A stretch of DNA of 64,000 bases from Taeniopygia guttata (Eukaryota > Chordata > Aves > Passeriformes > Estrildidae), in assembly GCF_048771995.1 (NCBI RefSeq), contig NC_133028.1, positions 6,445,501 to 6,509,500 on the forward strand, given 5' to 3'. The translations under genes were made by a program, and so were the position numbers. Positions 14,401 to 28,800 of this stretch are shown here, in pieces (the first letter of the stretch is position 1; every line of letters starts with the position of its first letter). Under the pieces are notes generated by a model. The model was not told the DNA's origin, ran no database searches, and saw only the letters and a program-made list of their open reading frames with translations.

Positions 14401-17400
14401 GGTTTTTCTTCCTCTCTCCTGCACCATCCTGATTTATAATGTTCCCATGTTACAGGTGACAGCATAACAGGTGACCTCCTGAGAGCTGACTCCTCCCAGG
14501 CTGGGTCCTGTGTGCAGACTTAGGTCAAAAACATAGTTGAAACTCTTCTGGGTAATCCCAAATGGCCCATCTGTTCCTCATTCCCATCACACCAAGCCTT
14601 GCCTGTCATCACCCACAATGACTCTTGGAGCTCTGTCCTGCCTGTTTCAAAGTGGTTGAGCTCAGAGGAGCTGGAGATGGCTGAAATATTATTTTTTTAC
14701 CGTATTTTGCAAAGCCAAATGCATAAAGACACAGATGTACTTCGACCATCTCCAAAGTCAGCTTCTGTTTGGCTCAACACTGAGCTAGGCAAGGATGTGA
14801 AACATGGCTAAAATGTGTGCTCGGTTAAGGCAGGGGCCAGAAAAAGCTTTTAGGAATGTCTAGTGGGACTGATTTCCTCCTCTCTTTTGTGTTCTTTCCT
14901 CCAGATGCGTTAACATGGGAATAGACAGCCCTTGATCTTCTTGTGGAGACTGCCCTGATAGGAAATGTGTTGTGTGCCTTTATCTGGGAGGCCCTGGGTT
15001 GGTTAGGACAAAATATTGCCAGTGTGGGGTGGTTCTCCAGAGTGCAAGGAGTAACCTGGAACCTCTCAGCACTGCTCATTTTCTGTAGAGCTTTTTTACA
15101 TGTGGGCTTTGGCAGCACCAGTGCCTGGTTTTAGAGTTTTGCAAGGTGGACCATGATGTAGAACAGTCAATCTTTTCTAGATTTGGTGGCTTTTGAAAAG
15201 TTCTATGGCAGCAAGGTCAGAGGGCTGCTGCTTGCTGGGGGCAGGGGTTGTGACAGACCTTCCCCATGTCCCGTGTGTCAGAAAGGAAAGCAACTCTCTC
15301 CACTCGCAGAACAGAAAGATTTTCCAGTTTTGCTGGTGGCAAACTGTGACTAACTTGCTAACAGAGTATGTTCACTGACTCCTGACACTGAAAAGTTTTT
15401 GACACTTCACAGTCAAGTCACGTCCTTCCCCACCTTGTCAGCACACAGATTTTCCATTTTGCTCCAAGGAAGTTCTTTCCCCATCTCTCCAGATACCAGA
15501 TACCCAGCTGGCACCCTAGTCCCTGGTACTACTTTAGTATTAAAGTTCAGGACAAATATTTAATAACATTTCAAGGGACAGATTATCAGAGCTTTAGACA
15601 TAACCAAGGGAAAAGTCACCCAAAGTTCATGTGATTCATGAGACAAAAGATTTCCAGGGCAGAACCTTCTCCATGACACTCAGCAAGTCAATCCTGTTGT
15701 TACAAAAGGCAGGTTTCCCTGCAAAATGTTGTAGCAGTCAGGGGTTCCAGTGATGCAGATGATTCAGTCACAGCAGTTATAAATCCTTCTGGAGCTGGTG
15801 GGATACCAGCAATCCTAAAGGCACAATGTGGAAGAATCCCAAACACTACATCGTGGACATGAGCTGTGTCCTCCTGTTTGCACAGCAGTTTTGATCTGCA
15901 CAAAAGAGATTTGCAGGAGAACTCTGGCACAACAGCACAGGTTGGACCATGGGAAACAGCATGTGCTCCAAACACAAAGCTGAGCTACAGACTGAAGTAT
16001 CTCAGCATTTTTGACACAGAGACCACAGAAGGAGAGAATTATCAAATTGCATTTCCTCAGGTCAGGAGTAGGTTAAATTCTAGAAGGAAAATAGGCCTAT
16101 CATAGATAAACTGACAGCACTGCATCTTGATGAGTTATGGCATTCTTTCCTGACTGCCAGAACAAGAGAGTTCAAAAATAAGTGGTAGCAATTTCACATT
16201 TTAATTGGCACAATTGTAGAAAATGCTCCTTGGCAAGTATCAGGTATTATGTCTAACAGACCAAGCATTTGTCTGCAACAGACTTCCTTTGTGTCACACA
16301 GGAATAAATAGACATGATGCTGCCTTATATGGCATAAGCATCACCTTGTGAGGGAGATGTGATGACTGTGAAATGAAGCTGAAGTTGGCAACGATAATGC
16401 AAACAAGAGGATACCTTCAGCATGAGTGCTGACCCCATTGCATGAATAGCACGATTCTGTCTCGTAATAAAATCCTCTGCTATTGTCTGTGTGTGCATAA
16501 AACACCCTTGTAGTGAAATATATACTTGTGTTCTCTCCCAGAAAACTGAAAAAGATAAATTAGTGCCCTCTTATGCCTTAAGGCCAGAAAGCTGCAGACA
16601 GAAACTAAGAACTGGAGGTCAGTTCAGCCTGTTTCTCAAAGTTATACAGCACAGCTTCAGCTGCTGCTTCTTAATGCTGAAGTCTTGAACACTCACTGTG
16701 CATTGCCTAAGTCCTCTCTTCAGAAATTTTCAAAATCAATAACTAATTTATTCCTTCAGACCACTACTGCTTACCCTTCCCAGCATGACTGACACCTGCT
16801 TCCACTTTCACATCCCTGAACATTCGTGCATCTGAGTTAAAGTTCCAGTGACCTTATGTAGTCCCTCACATTTGCTGTTCTCCTTCGGGTACTTTGCTGA
16901 TATTTCACATTCGGACTCTACATCCCATCCTTCTCCTCCTCTCACCGTCTGTAGCTCTCCATGTAGGTTCCAAAGCGAAGGGGCCAGGCCCGATTTCAGC
17001 TCCCTTAGCCAAAGAGGCGAGGAGCGAGTTTCTTTAGAGGGGGCTCAGCACCCTCTGCTGTATCCTCAGCGAACTGCAAATTTCCTTGAGCATCAAGGAC
17101 CAATTCCTCACAAAAGCAAGAAAAATGATGTGAAGACAGATGTGTAAGAGAGTGATATAGGAACTTCTGTGCCTATTGGAATATAGAAAAAACCTTTCTT
17201 TTTTCCTCTTCTCCTCTTCCTAAAGAGTGAAATGCCAAATAGAATATTTTCAACCTTTTTGAACAAATTATAGATGCATTGAACTTGGCAAATGACATTC
17301 CTCAAACTGTTTTTTCTTTTTAAATTATTTTTTCCTACCTATTACTTTATTTTATATAAGAGCAACTTAGATGTAAGTTTTGAAAAAAAATCACAATATA

Positions 17401-18507
17401 TTCAGTTCATTAATTTTTTTTTCATTTTTTTCTGAAACTGGGAGGCAAGAGGATGTTGTTCAAAAGTATTTCTCCTCAGCATGAACCGTTCCAGTGCTTT
17501 TGTTTCTTTCTCAAATTGTATTGTTTCTCTTCAAAGTGCATTTCAAAGCCATAATATTTCTGAAGATGAGGTTGCTGGATTTTTTTTTTTCTTTAGGAAT
17601 AGACTGTGGGCTCAAATAGATTAATACATGTTAAATAGAAGATACTACCAGACACCCAAGTTCAAAGCAGCAATAAAATAATAAAAATATTCATTTCTAT
17701 ACTACATTTCTTTTATTTATTGATGTGATGTTCCAAGTTCTCTTCTCAACCTACAGCTACAAAATACAGTCTGCCTGTGTCCAGCTTTCACCACAGAAAA
17801 GGTGAACTGATGATCACCTGAACCATGAAGATTGTTACTGAATTTGAGTGGAAACCACTGTGGTGAGCAGAAAATAGGAATCATTCTGTTCTCCGTGAAC
17901 ATTTATTCCCATCTCTGAATGACAGGGTGATTCTTTGTTACTGTGACTGTTGTAGATCTAGCAGGTATGACCCTCTCCTACACAAATTCTTTCAGACAGG
18001 GCCCATTTATATACACAAATTTTCAGCTTTATGAAGCTCAATTCCACAACTGATGAGGGTCTGTGGAGGCTGATGGAAGAGAAACAAAACCAATAAAAGC
18101 AAAGTATTCCACCTGACTGCAGAATGCAACTTCCAGCAAGTATAAAAGCTATAGTACGACTTCACAGACTTGGATGACAACTCTGCAGTGTGATGAAACA
18201 GAGATTAGAGAGAATCCCTTCTTGGGATGCAAACAAACAGAAAACCACTGGGGCACAAATAACATTGAAGCAGGCAATCATGTTTTACCAGCCTCACTTT
18301 TCAAGCTATTGAAGCTCATCTGGAACTAAAGGAGAGTTGAATTTTTTTAAGAGTTTCACTACACACCTTTATTCGAACATGTCTGTGGCACTGAAAAATT
18401 AAATCTTTTGACTGGAAGTTTGCTTGGAAGGAAGTTGACTTTGAGATCCTAGCTAAACTCTGAAGTAGAAGAATACTGAGGAGAAAATCTACCAACCTTC
18501 CCATAGT

Positions 18508-18534
18508 AAAAAAAAAAAAAAAAAAAAAAAAAAA
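18508..18534. repeat. Poly(A) tract, 27 bases
   Basis: An uninterrupted run of A on the plus strand. No retroposed gene is recognisable next to it. Confidence 0.95.
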
Positions 18535-19815
18535 GGTAAAAGAAGCTATACATTGAAATAAGGCAAATGTGAAGTTGAAAATTCCCATGCTGGAGCAGGG
18601 CAAGGACTCCTCTCCCTGAGCAGTGGAAGAAACTTGCAATGAACTAACTGATTGTAACTCCCTCTCTCTGACTCCATGCACTTCTTGGGGTGGAGGTAGA
18701 GTTGGGAAGGAGGGAGGGGTGGGGGAGAATATTTTATTAAGATTTATTTTATTTCTCATTATCCTGCTGTGATTTTCTTAGTAATAAATTCAATTAATAT
18801 CCTCAAGTTGAGTCTGGTTTGCCCATGATGATATTTTGTGAATGACCTTTTCCAGTTCTCATCTCAACTCCTGAACCTTTCATTAAGTTTTCTCTCTCCC
18901 ATCCACTTGTGATATGAAAAGTAAAACATTTCAACTCAAAAGAAATGTATCATATATTCAGGGAACTTTATCTCAAAAAAACACACCAGCTTTTAGTTTT
19001 ATTATACTTAAAATAGTTAAGGTAAAGTTAGAGTCAAAACCAAACAAAGGCATTTGATGACTCAAGTCATACCAAAATTTTGCCACATACACAGTGATGG
19101 AGGGCATATGAATTTCAGAGTTGTTCTCAGAAAAGAAAATTCTGGCACCCTTCATTCAAAGCCTCCAGTTGCTATTCCTGTGCAAAAGTGAAAGTATTCT
19201 TTGCTGTGTTTTGTCTCTTCATTCCAGTTCCCCCATTTCATTCCATTTTGGGAAGAAATCGTTGCTACCTAAATCAAATGGTGAACTTTCACAAGCATGG
19301 AACAGATACTGTGTTCTGAGCTCGGCAGAGCCTGCTAGAATGTAATATCCCTCAAAACTTACCTCTTCTCAAGAGTGCAAACAAAAGGAGATGCATTGAG
19401 TAAGAACCAAATTTTGGAATTCTGTAATCAAAAATCCATAAAGAAATTTCTTTTCTTTAGCATTGAAGTCTACCTATAATACTGTACAGGTACTATTATT
19501 TATTCTGCAGAAAAAAATGCTCATTCAACACATAAACATGTTTTGCCTTAACACACAGGTAATAAACGACTTTTATTTATGCAATATATTTGAAGTCAGA
19601 ATTTCGGAAAACAAGAAAATGTTGTACTCTCATTTAAAACTTCAGTAATGTTAATCAGAAAAATCAGTGTTGTTATAAACACAGTATTCATGCTGAACAA
19701 TTTGCTGGTTTATGCCAATTTGACATATCATGGAAGTTACAAATACTTTGATATCCAGAGACTATGCAATGCTTCTCCAGATGCTTCTTAACCAAAACAA
19801 TTCACAGATGTTTGC

Positions 19816-19853
19816 TCATCTCTCTGCCGAACGTCCTCCTAAATTAGTTGATC
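19816..19853 (-). CDS. RNF212: RNF212 terminal coding exon
   Basis: This short terminal exon is preceded by a pyrimidine-rich acceptor (TTTTTATTCTAG). It finishes the frame with GSTNLGGRSAER and TGA. It rests on frame continuity through a GC-AG intron, so it is less certain than the upstream exons. The 3' untranslated region should extend left. AATAAA on the minus strand at 19572-19577 is a possible polyadenylation signal. Confidence 0.6.
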
Positions 19854-22800
19854 CTAGAATAAAAATACAAATTAAAAAAAAAAAAAAAACAGCTTGGTAA
19901 AACTAAAGTAAAGCTTTATTCTTGTAAATTATTTGGGGAATTTATATAAGGAAAAGCAAAACTATTAAAAATTGAAAAAACAACCTACACAATTGATGAA
20001 AACTTTTCTATTGCCATTTTCATGAATATAAATGTGCTCCTCTATATTTCCATAAAAACATTTTTGCCATATTCCAATTGTAGCTACATAAGTGAATCTT
20101 CAAAGCATTATTCTGTATATGAACTGAAGTTAATGGCAATCATAAAGCCAAATGACATCTATTACTAAAGTTCAAAACAGCTACTTTTTTTATAACATTA
20201 ATTTCTCCTATATTATTTAGAGATCCTATCAGGCATGCATTATTTCACATACTGTATCACTCTCCAGAAATCTCATAATTAAAACAATTGTGATGTAAAC
20301 TTTTACAAACTATAAGTCTTCATTTCTTAAAATATTTTTATTTTGGTTTCATGAACTCAAAACTACTTGGGATGTACAGGAAGGTCACATTTATTAGTAT
20401 GGACTGAAAGTGCTTTAGAGATGAATTATCTTTTTAATATAAGTTTAAAAAAAATCAATTATGATGCAAACTTGGAAATAAGGAAAATCAGGTTTGCAAG
20501 ATCTGATTGGTCAGGGTGCTACATGATCTTATCTAGATTCTCTTTCCCAAAAAAGGCTGGACCATTCAAGGAGCCTTCTGACCAGGGCAATTCTATGATT
20601 CTGTGACTCTGATTCTATTAATTAATCTGCCCCAGTGCAATTTCTACCCAAATCCACTCCCCCCCCAACCTTGGGCTGATGTTTTTAGCTGCTTTTGCTA
20701 GTTTTATGTTTCACTTAACAAGTAACACCCTGGACTAGCTCCCTTTTTACTGGGATCTGTGGACATCTACATGGATGTCTTGATAGGCAGATCTTTAGGA
20801 TATGTGCAGCTCAGAAATACAATTTGGACATTATCAGATTTAAATCTCTGTTAAAATCTAATTCTGGAATGAAGCAAGAACACATTTTCACAGCAGATAC
20901 TGTCCCACACATAAGACCAAGGCAAAATACAATCATAAACACTGTAATCTTTCATATTTTGCTGAAAGCCTACTTCCAATTCTGAAATATCCTTTTTATT
21001 CTTGTTAATTTATTAAGCTGCTATGCTGAAATTTTTTCAGAACGTGTTAAATGCTAGTTTGTAAATATACTTGCCTTGCTGTCTTTGCAGAAGTCCAGAG
21101 ATGGTGATTGGCTGCCTTGACAGAGGCAGCTGTGGGGAAGGTGAAGCAAATGGGTACAGCTGAGGGGTTCTGAAATCAGCATTAGCCCATGATCCCCTTT
21201 GACTGCTTTGGGATCCAGATGATGATGGACAAGCACTATGTGGTAATCTCACCACAGGGGTGGATCTGTTAATGAAATTAATTCATGCATGTGATTTGAG
21301 ACTACTTCTATAACAAAAGATTCCAAAATTACTTCAGTTTGTTGTCTATGTATTTCTACTTACTGAATATTTTTACATATTTCAAAAAGCAGACTGACAA
21401 AACAATTATCGAATCAGAGGTGGGAAAAAAGTACTTTGTTACACATATGTTAATTTTCTGCTAGGAAGATATATTTGGCTTACTGATTATAAACAATAAG
21501 AGTTTAATTTTTCTGGAACAATTTAAAGTTATTGATGTTAATAATTCTCACAGTTTAAGACATTTTCAATGTTTAAATTTAAAAAACAGAAACACCTGTT
21601 GCAGGCTGCATGAAAAGTTTGGGTTATTCAGAGAACAGCCCTTGTGCAGATTTTGTGCTTTCATCTCTAATTTTTGTAGGAAGGATAGAGCAAAGACATT
21701 GTTAAACTTCTTCATTATAAAATTACTACCCCTTTCTATAGGAGTACCATGACTGCAGATGTCAACAGCTACAGAAGCACACATTATATCTGCACATTTT
21801 TGAAAAACATTATTTCAAAATAAAACTTTCCCCCAAAACCAAACATTCATGTAGATGATAGGCAGGCTGCACAGTAACACTTCTTCAGATCTAGAATATA
21901 ACCTTTGAACATACAGATTAATAAAGGCCAGAGGGGAAATTACAGTCTCTCATAGGAGATGGCAACCTCGAAAAAGTATTGAATTACCTTGTAGATCCTG
22001 CTCCAATACACTGACTTGGCTTTATTAGAGCTATCTGAGAACTCCTGTAGGATACACTACCTGTTGGAAACAGATTTTTGAAAACAGGACCAATGTGAAT
22101 TACCCCTTTTACTCAAGAGAAAACTTTGGAAACAAAGATTAGTACCTTTTTTGCATGATTTGGGACAAATTCATGATTAACTCATTTAAGAACTAAAAAT
22201 GGCGCACAATTACAGTAGTCAATGAGAGAGGTCAGCTGTCACAAAAACATCATATTGCACCATCCCTGCAAATCTTGTTCTAGTTAAACATATGGTGGTT
22301 TCTTTCACCTTCTTTCATTTATCAGACTATTATTAAACTATCAACACAGCTGTGCTGAAGCGCTCCAGTTTTTCAACTGATCTTTTTTTTTTGCCACATC
22401 CACCTCTGAGAAGGAAACTTTCCTTAGTGCACTGTCAAATCCTTGTTTTCACTTACCCTTACTTTTGCACATAAACTTTGATTCCCTCAGCATTGCCCGC
22501 TGCTAAACTTTATGTGAAGGTTCTGAAATCCACTGAACACATAACTGTTCTACATAAAATTTTACTGTCTAATAAATATCTATTTATATTTAGAAACAAT
22601 AAAAAAACCGGTTAACCTCAGCTCTCTTTATCTTGTTAAGCTTAAATTTATAGGCAACCATGTATTTAGGAAGGATCTGAGCCTATAAATCAGACAACAT
22701 AGACAAAGCAATTTTTCCTCCTCCATTGAAATTGCATTGCAATTGCATTTGTCTTTGTTTCAGGACACTTACACCATGTAAAAAGACAAGAGCTCTAAAA

Positions 22801-25800
22801 GTTCTTTATGTGCCTGCAGATGGATTCTCTGAACTGCTGCAACCAGTTGAAAGCCTGCCTGAGCACAGGCTGCTGCAGAAACATGCTGAATGTAAAACCA
22901 AGAATGGGAGAGACCTGCAAAGCATTAGGAATTCTGGGGAAGTCCTCACAAATAAACAGTTCTCAAGAGACTGCACCAATTCCAGTAGGCTCTTACTTAT
23001 GTCTTATTTTCATCTGAGTGTTACCCAAGCTCAGGGTAAGAAGGAATGAAAGAAAGTAGTGGCAGGTAAAATGTCTTATACCTTACTACAGTGATAAGGT
23101 GAAAAAAAAATCACCTTTTTGAAGAAATTCTTGATCTCAACTACCTCACTCTTGTTATTAAATATTTTTTTAACTTCCATTTAGTTTCCCCCCTTTTCTT
23201 CATGTGGTATTCAATATGACATTGTGGACAATGTTACTTTCTGTTAATCACAAATAAATAAAATTATGAAGCTTAACAGAGAGTCAACAATGTATTTTGC
23301 AAGTATTCCTGTTCTGTTCAATCACACATATAATTACAGTATTTTCTTTGCAACTGTTTGATTCAGAAAAAATTGGTTTGGTTACAAGTAATCATTTACT
23401 GACAGAAGAGGTAAGTATTAGGAAAACATTTCATACTTCCCTTTAACCATTTTCCAGCTGCTGGATTGAAGTCCATGTGGTAAATTCCTCACACCTCAAC
23501 ACAATTCAAATTTTTTTAGTAAATTGCTAATGCATGGATTTTAATTTCTTCATCCTTCTAATATAACAGAAATGTTACTCAGTTACAAAGTTTACTTTTA
23601 CTCACCCATACGTCCATCCTGTGGTGGAGTTATTACTGACAATCTTGTTGGACCAGTTGGTGTCTCCAGCTAAATGAACAGGAAGTCATTAACCACAGTG
23701 TTATAAGCATATTAAGACATTTTAAGCAATAATGTTATATTTTTGAGGTCTACAGAGCCTGCAGATTTCCAGAACTCTCTGCTGTCAGTTGTGTTCATAG
23801 CACAAAATGCAAAACCTAGGAATTTTTTAAGATCTATGGGCAGGTGGGAAATACATGTATTTTAGCTTTATTATATAACTTATATAAAGTGTTATCAGAC
23901 ACTCTCACTGTTTTCTGTGCTGACATTCCATTGCAAGCCAACAGCTGCTCCTGGATGTTACCTCTCCTAACCAGGATACCAACAGCATGAAAAGCTCCTG
24001 CCTTCATTCTCATGTCAGCAACATCACTCAAAACCTGCAATTCCCTACTCAGGTATCAGAGTCTAAATGGTGCTTTCAGACCACTGACATTTTTGTAATA
24101 TTGGGATTTTAAGAATGTGCTATTTACTTTGGTATCATGAGTTTAAAAGTCTGTATATGGCATGTGGAGAATATAATGCCAGAAATTAATGTGATTTATT
24201 TGCTTTTGGTTTCTTTCGGGGAGCATCTGACTTCTATCCTGCATCAAGCATATCTGAAATTATCATGCATGTCAGAATGGTTTTGAATGGGATGGGGGGA
24301 GAATCCTATTTTTTGCAACATTAACAGATTAAGAGAAATCAAAAGGATATATGTGTGTAACTATACATAAACAAGTATTAAAAAAACCCCACTTACTCTC
24401 CTCATTGGTGAAGGTACAGGATCAACCTCCATTGCCTCCATCCTTGCAAGAAAGGTCAAAGTATAACATTGTAATAAAAATAACATTTTCATTATAAAGA
24501 CTAAAATTATGTTAGATTCTAATGTTAAATTTGACTAATAATGGAAGAGCATAATACATAATGCATAAGGCACATAAGTATTTAGGATTTATTCCAAAAC
24601 TCACTAGCAGTAAGAAAAATCTATTCAGTGATTCTGAGCTTTGGTTAAGACATTTACAGAGTAAGTTATTTTATGATTAGTATTGTTATTCTTCTATTTG
24701 TCTGAATAAATATGCATATTTATGTATTTTTCATTTGTAACCATAACAAGGGCACTCAGAATCTGTAGTTTTTTTGTAGAAAAGAAAGTCACAATCAAAG
24801 GTATAGAAATATTATAGCTTGAGCAAGTTGTATGTTCATTTTCCCTAAAATTAAATGAGCCTTATTGGAGTGGTTCATCCCAAGTATCCTGAGACAACTA
24901 CAGTGTACATATAGGTGTCCGTACAATAAATTTAGTTTTTCTCTATGGTAAATGGAGAGTGTCTCACTAATCTATCTAGCTATCCATTCATCCATCTAGC
25001 TATTAATCCAAAAGTTCTTTGGAATAAGGTGCATCATGCCTTAGGTTTCTTTCCAGTAACCACCATCCATAGAACTGTAATGTACACTTGGATAGATAAG
25101 ACTTTCCTCAGTTCTTTCATATTCAGTTTAAAAAAACAAAACAAAAAAATCAGAAAATATTTTAAACTAACTATAAAAATGTTGTTTTCTGTATAAAATA
25201 TTAGTTAAGATTTTCATTGAAAATTAACAAAGTTGTACCCACGTTTCAGAAGTGGAAGGACAACTTGAATGAAGAGAATATGAAGAATAAACATTCTGTT
25301 TGCTTGAAGGAACTGAAGTAATTAAGAAATTTAATATTAGAACACAGCTATATCCAGTGATAGGTATTCCATAGTTAATATTTTAAACAAACACTTCTTA
25401 CTGGATAGATTCCTGCTCATACTGGAAAATGGTGGTGTTTTTTCAGGAGGTTTCATACTAAAGGGGAAGGAAGAAACAACAGCTATAAATTGAAAGCTGG
25501 TTTGATTAGCTAACATGCCTAACTGGTCAATAAAGCATAAAATCAAAGCATTTATCCATCAGTTGCAGGTTTTAACATGACACATTTGCCATGAAGCAAA
25601 GTAAGAATTTATTTGGTAAAACTATGAACTTGCTTTTTACATCATAATATTCGCAGTACTCATTATACACCCAACAATATCAAATTTAGCACAACATTAT
25701 GGGAAAGTACGTTAGAGAACAACAGATGTTAAAATACAATTATTAAATATAGCTAAGCACAAAATTAATTTCATTTCATGAAATTTTACATTTACCAAAC

Positions 25801-28800
25801 TTTAAGAAATCGAGTTATCAAATGAAATGTTGGCATTTTTATGCTATTCAACATTAACTTTGCAAAACTGGTATCTTTGACAAGAATCATAAATGGGAGG
25901 AATATGTGTTTACTAGGCAAGAAAGAAGAGGCCCTAGGACATTTCTCTCTAGGTAGAACTCAGAGAAAAAAAATCTAAAATTCAGTAAGAACTCTGTAGT
26001 TGATATAACCAAGATGCTATTTATTTGAGAAGCAGACAAGAAAATGGAGGCATAAAATTAGTAAAAATATATAAACTGCCATAATCCACCACATACAGAG
26101 TTGCCTTTATACTGGCTTTTTCTTTCTGTTACATTACATCAAGCAGTCTGAGAGAGCAAAATACAGTATTATGTGCAAAATGAAACACAGAACAGGAATA
26201 AAGATCAATTAAAGATCAAATCTGTACAATTAAAATGCTGATTTCATGAACTGGCTTATTAAGGAGATTTAAATAACAGTTTTGGCTTTCTGTTGGAAAT
26301 AAGTCAGATGAAATGATGAAGGTGTACCAGTCATTGAGCAGAGGGACAAAGATGAATGACCTCTTGGCTACACTTTCAAACATATGAGAAAAGAGACTAA
26401 TTCAAGATGAGACAAGAATTAAATTTTTACTAGAAATAGAAACAAGAACCATGCTACAAAACTCTGGTAATTTTTTAAAAGGGGGTAAGATACCAGAAAA
26501 GGCATCATAGTATTTTCCAGGCTGATGCTATAAAGTCCATTGCAAAATACATAAACATGGTTATGTAACTGCAAATAAAAAAATTAAAACTGAGTATCTA
26601 TGTGATAGACTTAATTAAAAATTCATTTTTACAGTTAACCAAAAAATATTAAAATAAAGGGATTTCTTTCTGACAGGATTCATTATTGTGAATAAAATGG
26701 ATCTGATGTCAGAAATTTCTATACATTTATTTCTGTAGAAACACATGAGGAAGGCAAAAAAACATGAAATTTTTATTCTTTTATCAATTAAACTTACTGT
26801 TGTCTGATTACATTTACTTTTACTGCACTAAACCTCTTACCATTGTAGCTGTTGAATTTGTTGTGTTACTTTGTTGAGAGACTCTTCCAGCTTTGCTATC
26901 TGTGAGATAACCATAGATTTAAACAAAGTCTATTTGTGTGATATACAGCTTCATTTTCATCCAGCTAGTATTCTAAAGTGTTGAAAGGCTGCTTTCTATT
27001 GGTTTTAATCTTAAGACATCATTGCAATTCCAGATTTATTGGAGCTGTTATGGCTGTGTTAGAGACCCATTAAACAGTCAGTCTGGAAGAGATATGCTTC
27101 TTTTTGGCAGTTAAGGACTTAGTTTGATTACCTTTTCCTAAGTATGCTGGTAATACTGGATAAATGAATACTACGAAAAGTGCTTAAAAATAATTTTCTT
27201 TTCTTTTGCTTCCTATTTTTCATATCTGATATAAAAGCTTTGTTATGATTAATATACCAATAAGCTACCAATAAATGTACAAAATACATATACTATATTT
27301 TATGTAGGATACAAAAATTCACTCAATAGCCTCAATACTGCATCTATGTTTTATATTTAATTTCCATTATGTAACCTTAATCCTTCACACTGCTAATATT
27401 TTTATTTGAAGGCAAATTATTAATTTGCTTGTTAACTTTTCATGCTTCTAAAAATATTATTTGAGTCCTTTAATAAAATTACCTGATTTATAAAATCATA
27501 TTGTTTGTGGGAGATACTATGCTCTTTTTGCAGATGCAAAACTGTGCAAAACAGATTAAAGAAAAAATGTAATTTATGTAAGATGTGGTTTTTGGTATTC
27601 TGGTTTTTTCTTCCTAATGAGAGATATGTTTGATTAAGAAAGGAACCAGTCAGGAAGAATGTACCTTACCCTGTCACTCTTGACTGGGTAATTTTTAGAC
27701 CAAAGTACCTTAAAAAAGATGAGTAATTATTTGGTTTTCAGTATTTTGGGATCCTAGCATAATGGGACATCTAGACCTGCCAGCAACATGGACAGCAAGT
27801 GGCCACCATCACCTGCACCCTAATACCTGCACAACTCACAGAAATAGCACGAAAGCAGTTTAATGAAGACCATGAGACCTTGTGGGTTGACAGTGACAAG
27901 GATGACAAACTAGAAATAAGGAAGGGGACCTGAAACAAGCCAGCCAAGCATGAGAAACTGGAATGGTGTTTAATACAACCAGCCTCTCCTGTTCCTGATC
28001 CAATGCAAGAAGTTTTAACATACTAACAATATACAGAATGGGCAAAACAACAACAAATCCACCCAAAACAGTGTGCCATTGAAGCAGCAACCAACTACAT
28101 TTTCAACTGTTTTGGTACTGTCACCTGGACACCCTCCTTAGGTCAAGCACCATCCCTGAATACTTCACAAACACTGCTGAGTGAATGTCTCGACAGTAAA
28201 CAACTTTAAAAAATTACCATTACAAAGTATCAAAACTCTCCACAGCTTTTTTGGAGGTAAATATCTATTTATGCTGAATTCTATTAAGATATTTGTGGGG
28301 GGTTTTTGGGTTTTTTTTGTCTACAGGTTTCAGTTTTACCATCTGAAGCTGGTACAATAGATTAGAAGGGGGATGAAATCAGGATTCCTCCCTGGTCTGG
28401 CTTTGAAAGCAGAAGGACAGGACCCTAAAAGACTTACACACAACACAGTACACTATTAGTGATCCCAAAATGCATTCATGGAGAAGGAAGAATGGGCCAC
28501 AGAGCACCTAATTTTCCAAGCTTTCTATCCATGACAATCATACCAGAAACTCCTCCCACACATGAAATGGCCAGCTGGGCAGCTACATGAGCTTTTTCTC
28601 TGTCATTTCATATGTGGGACACCCACTCATGGCTCAAGTCACCAATACTGCCAAGTAGCTTAAAGCTGATGAATTATTCTAAGTATTCCCAAAAAGATTA
28701 AAACAGTTTCTAAAAATAAAGTAACAAGGCAAACATAAACAAAAACCTAGAAAATCACAATTACAGTTACCTTTTGTTTGTGGTATTTTAATAAACGCTT

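Larger units (their letters stand above)
10190..19815. other. Intergenic, downstream of RNF212
   Basis: No coding exon was recognised. Overlapping open frames at 10943-11371 (minus), 11532-11900 (minus) and 11668-12003 (plus) have no motif or splice context. The right end should include the RNF212 3' untranslated region. Confidence 0.55.

Noticed and set aside
18316-18759. Minus-strand open frame of 147 codons
   Set aside because: Runs through a 27-base poly(A) tract read as polyphenylalanine; an artefact of the homopolymer.
24397-25457. Direct joining of RNF212 exon 25402-25457 to 24397-24442
   Set aside because: The junction shifts the conserved MEVD..PSP block out of frame and meets a stop, so it was not used in the gene model.
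27690-28150. Possible unlisted mobile element in an RNF212 intron
   Set aside because: The segment is somewhat different in composition from its surroundings, but I found no termini, tail or family motif.
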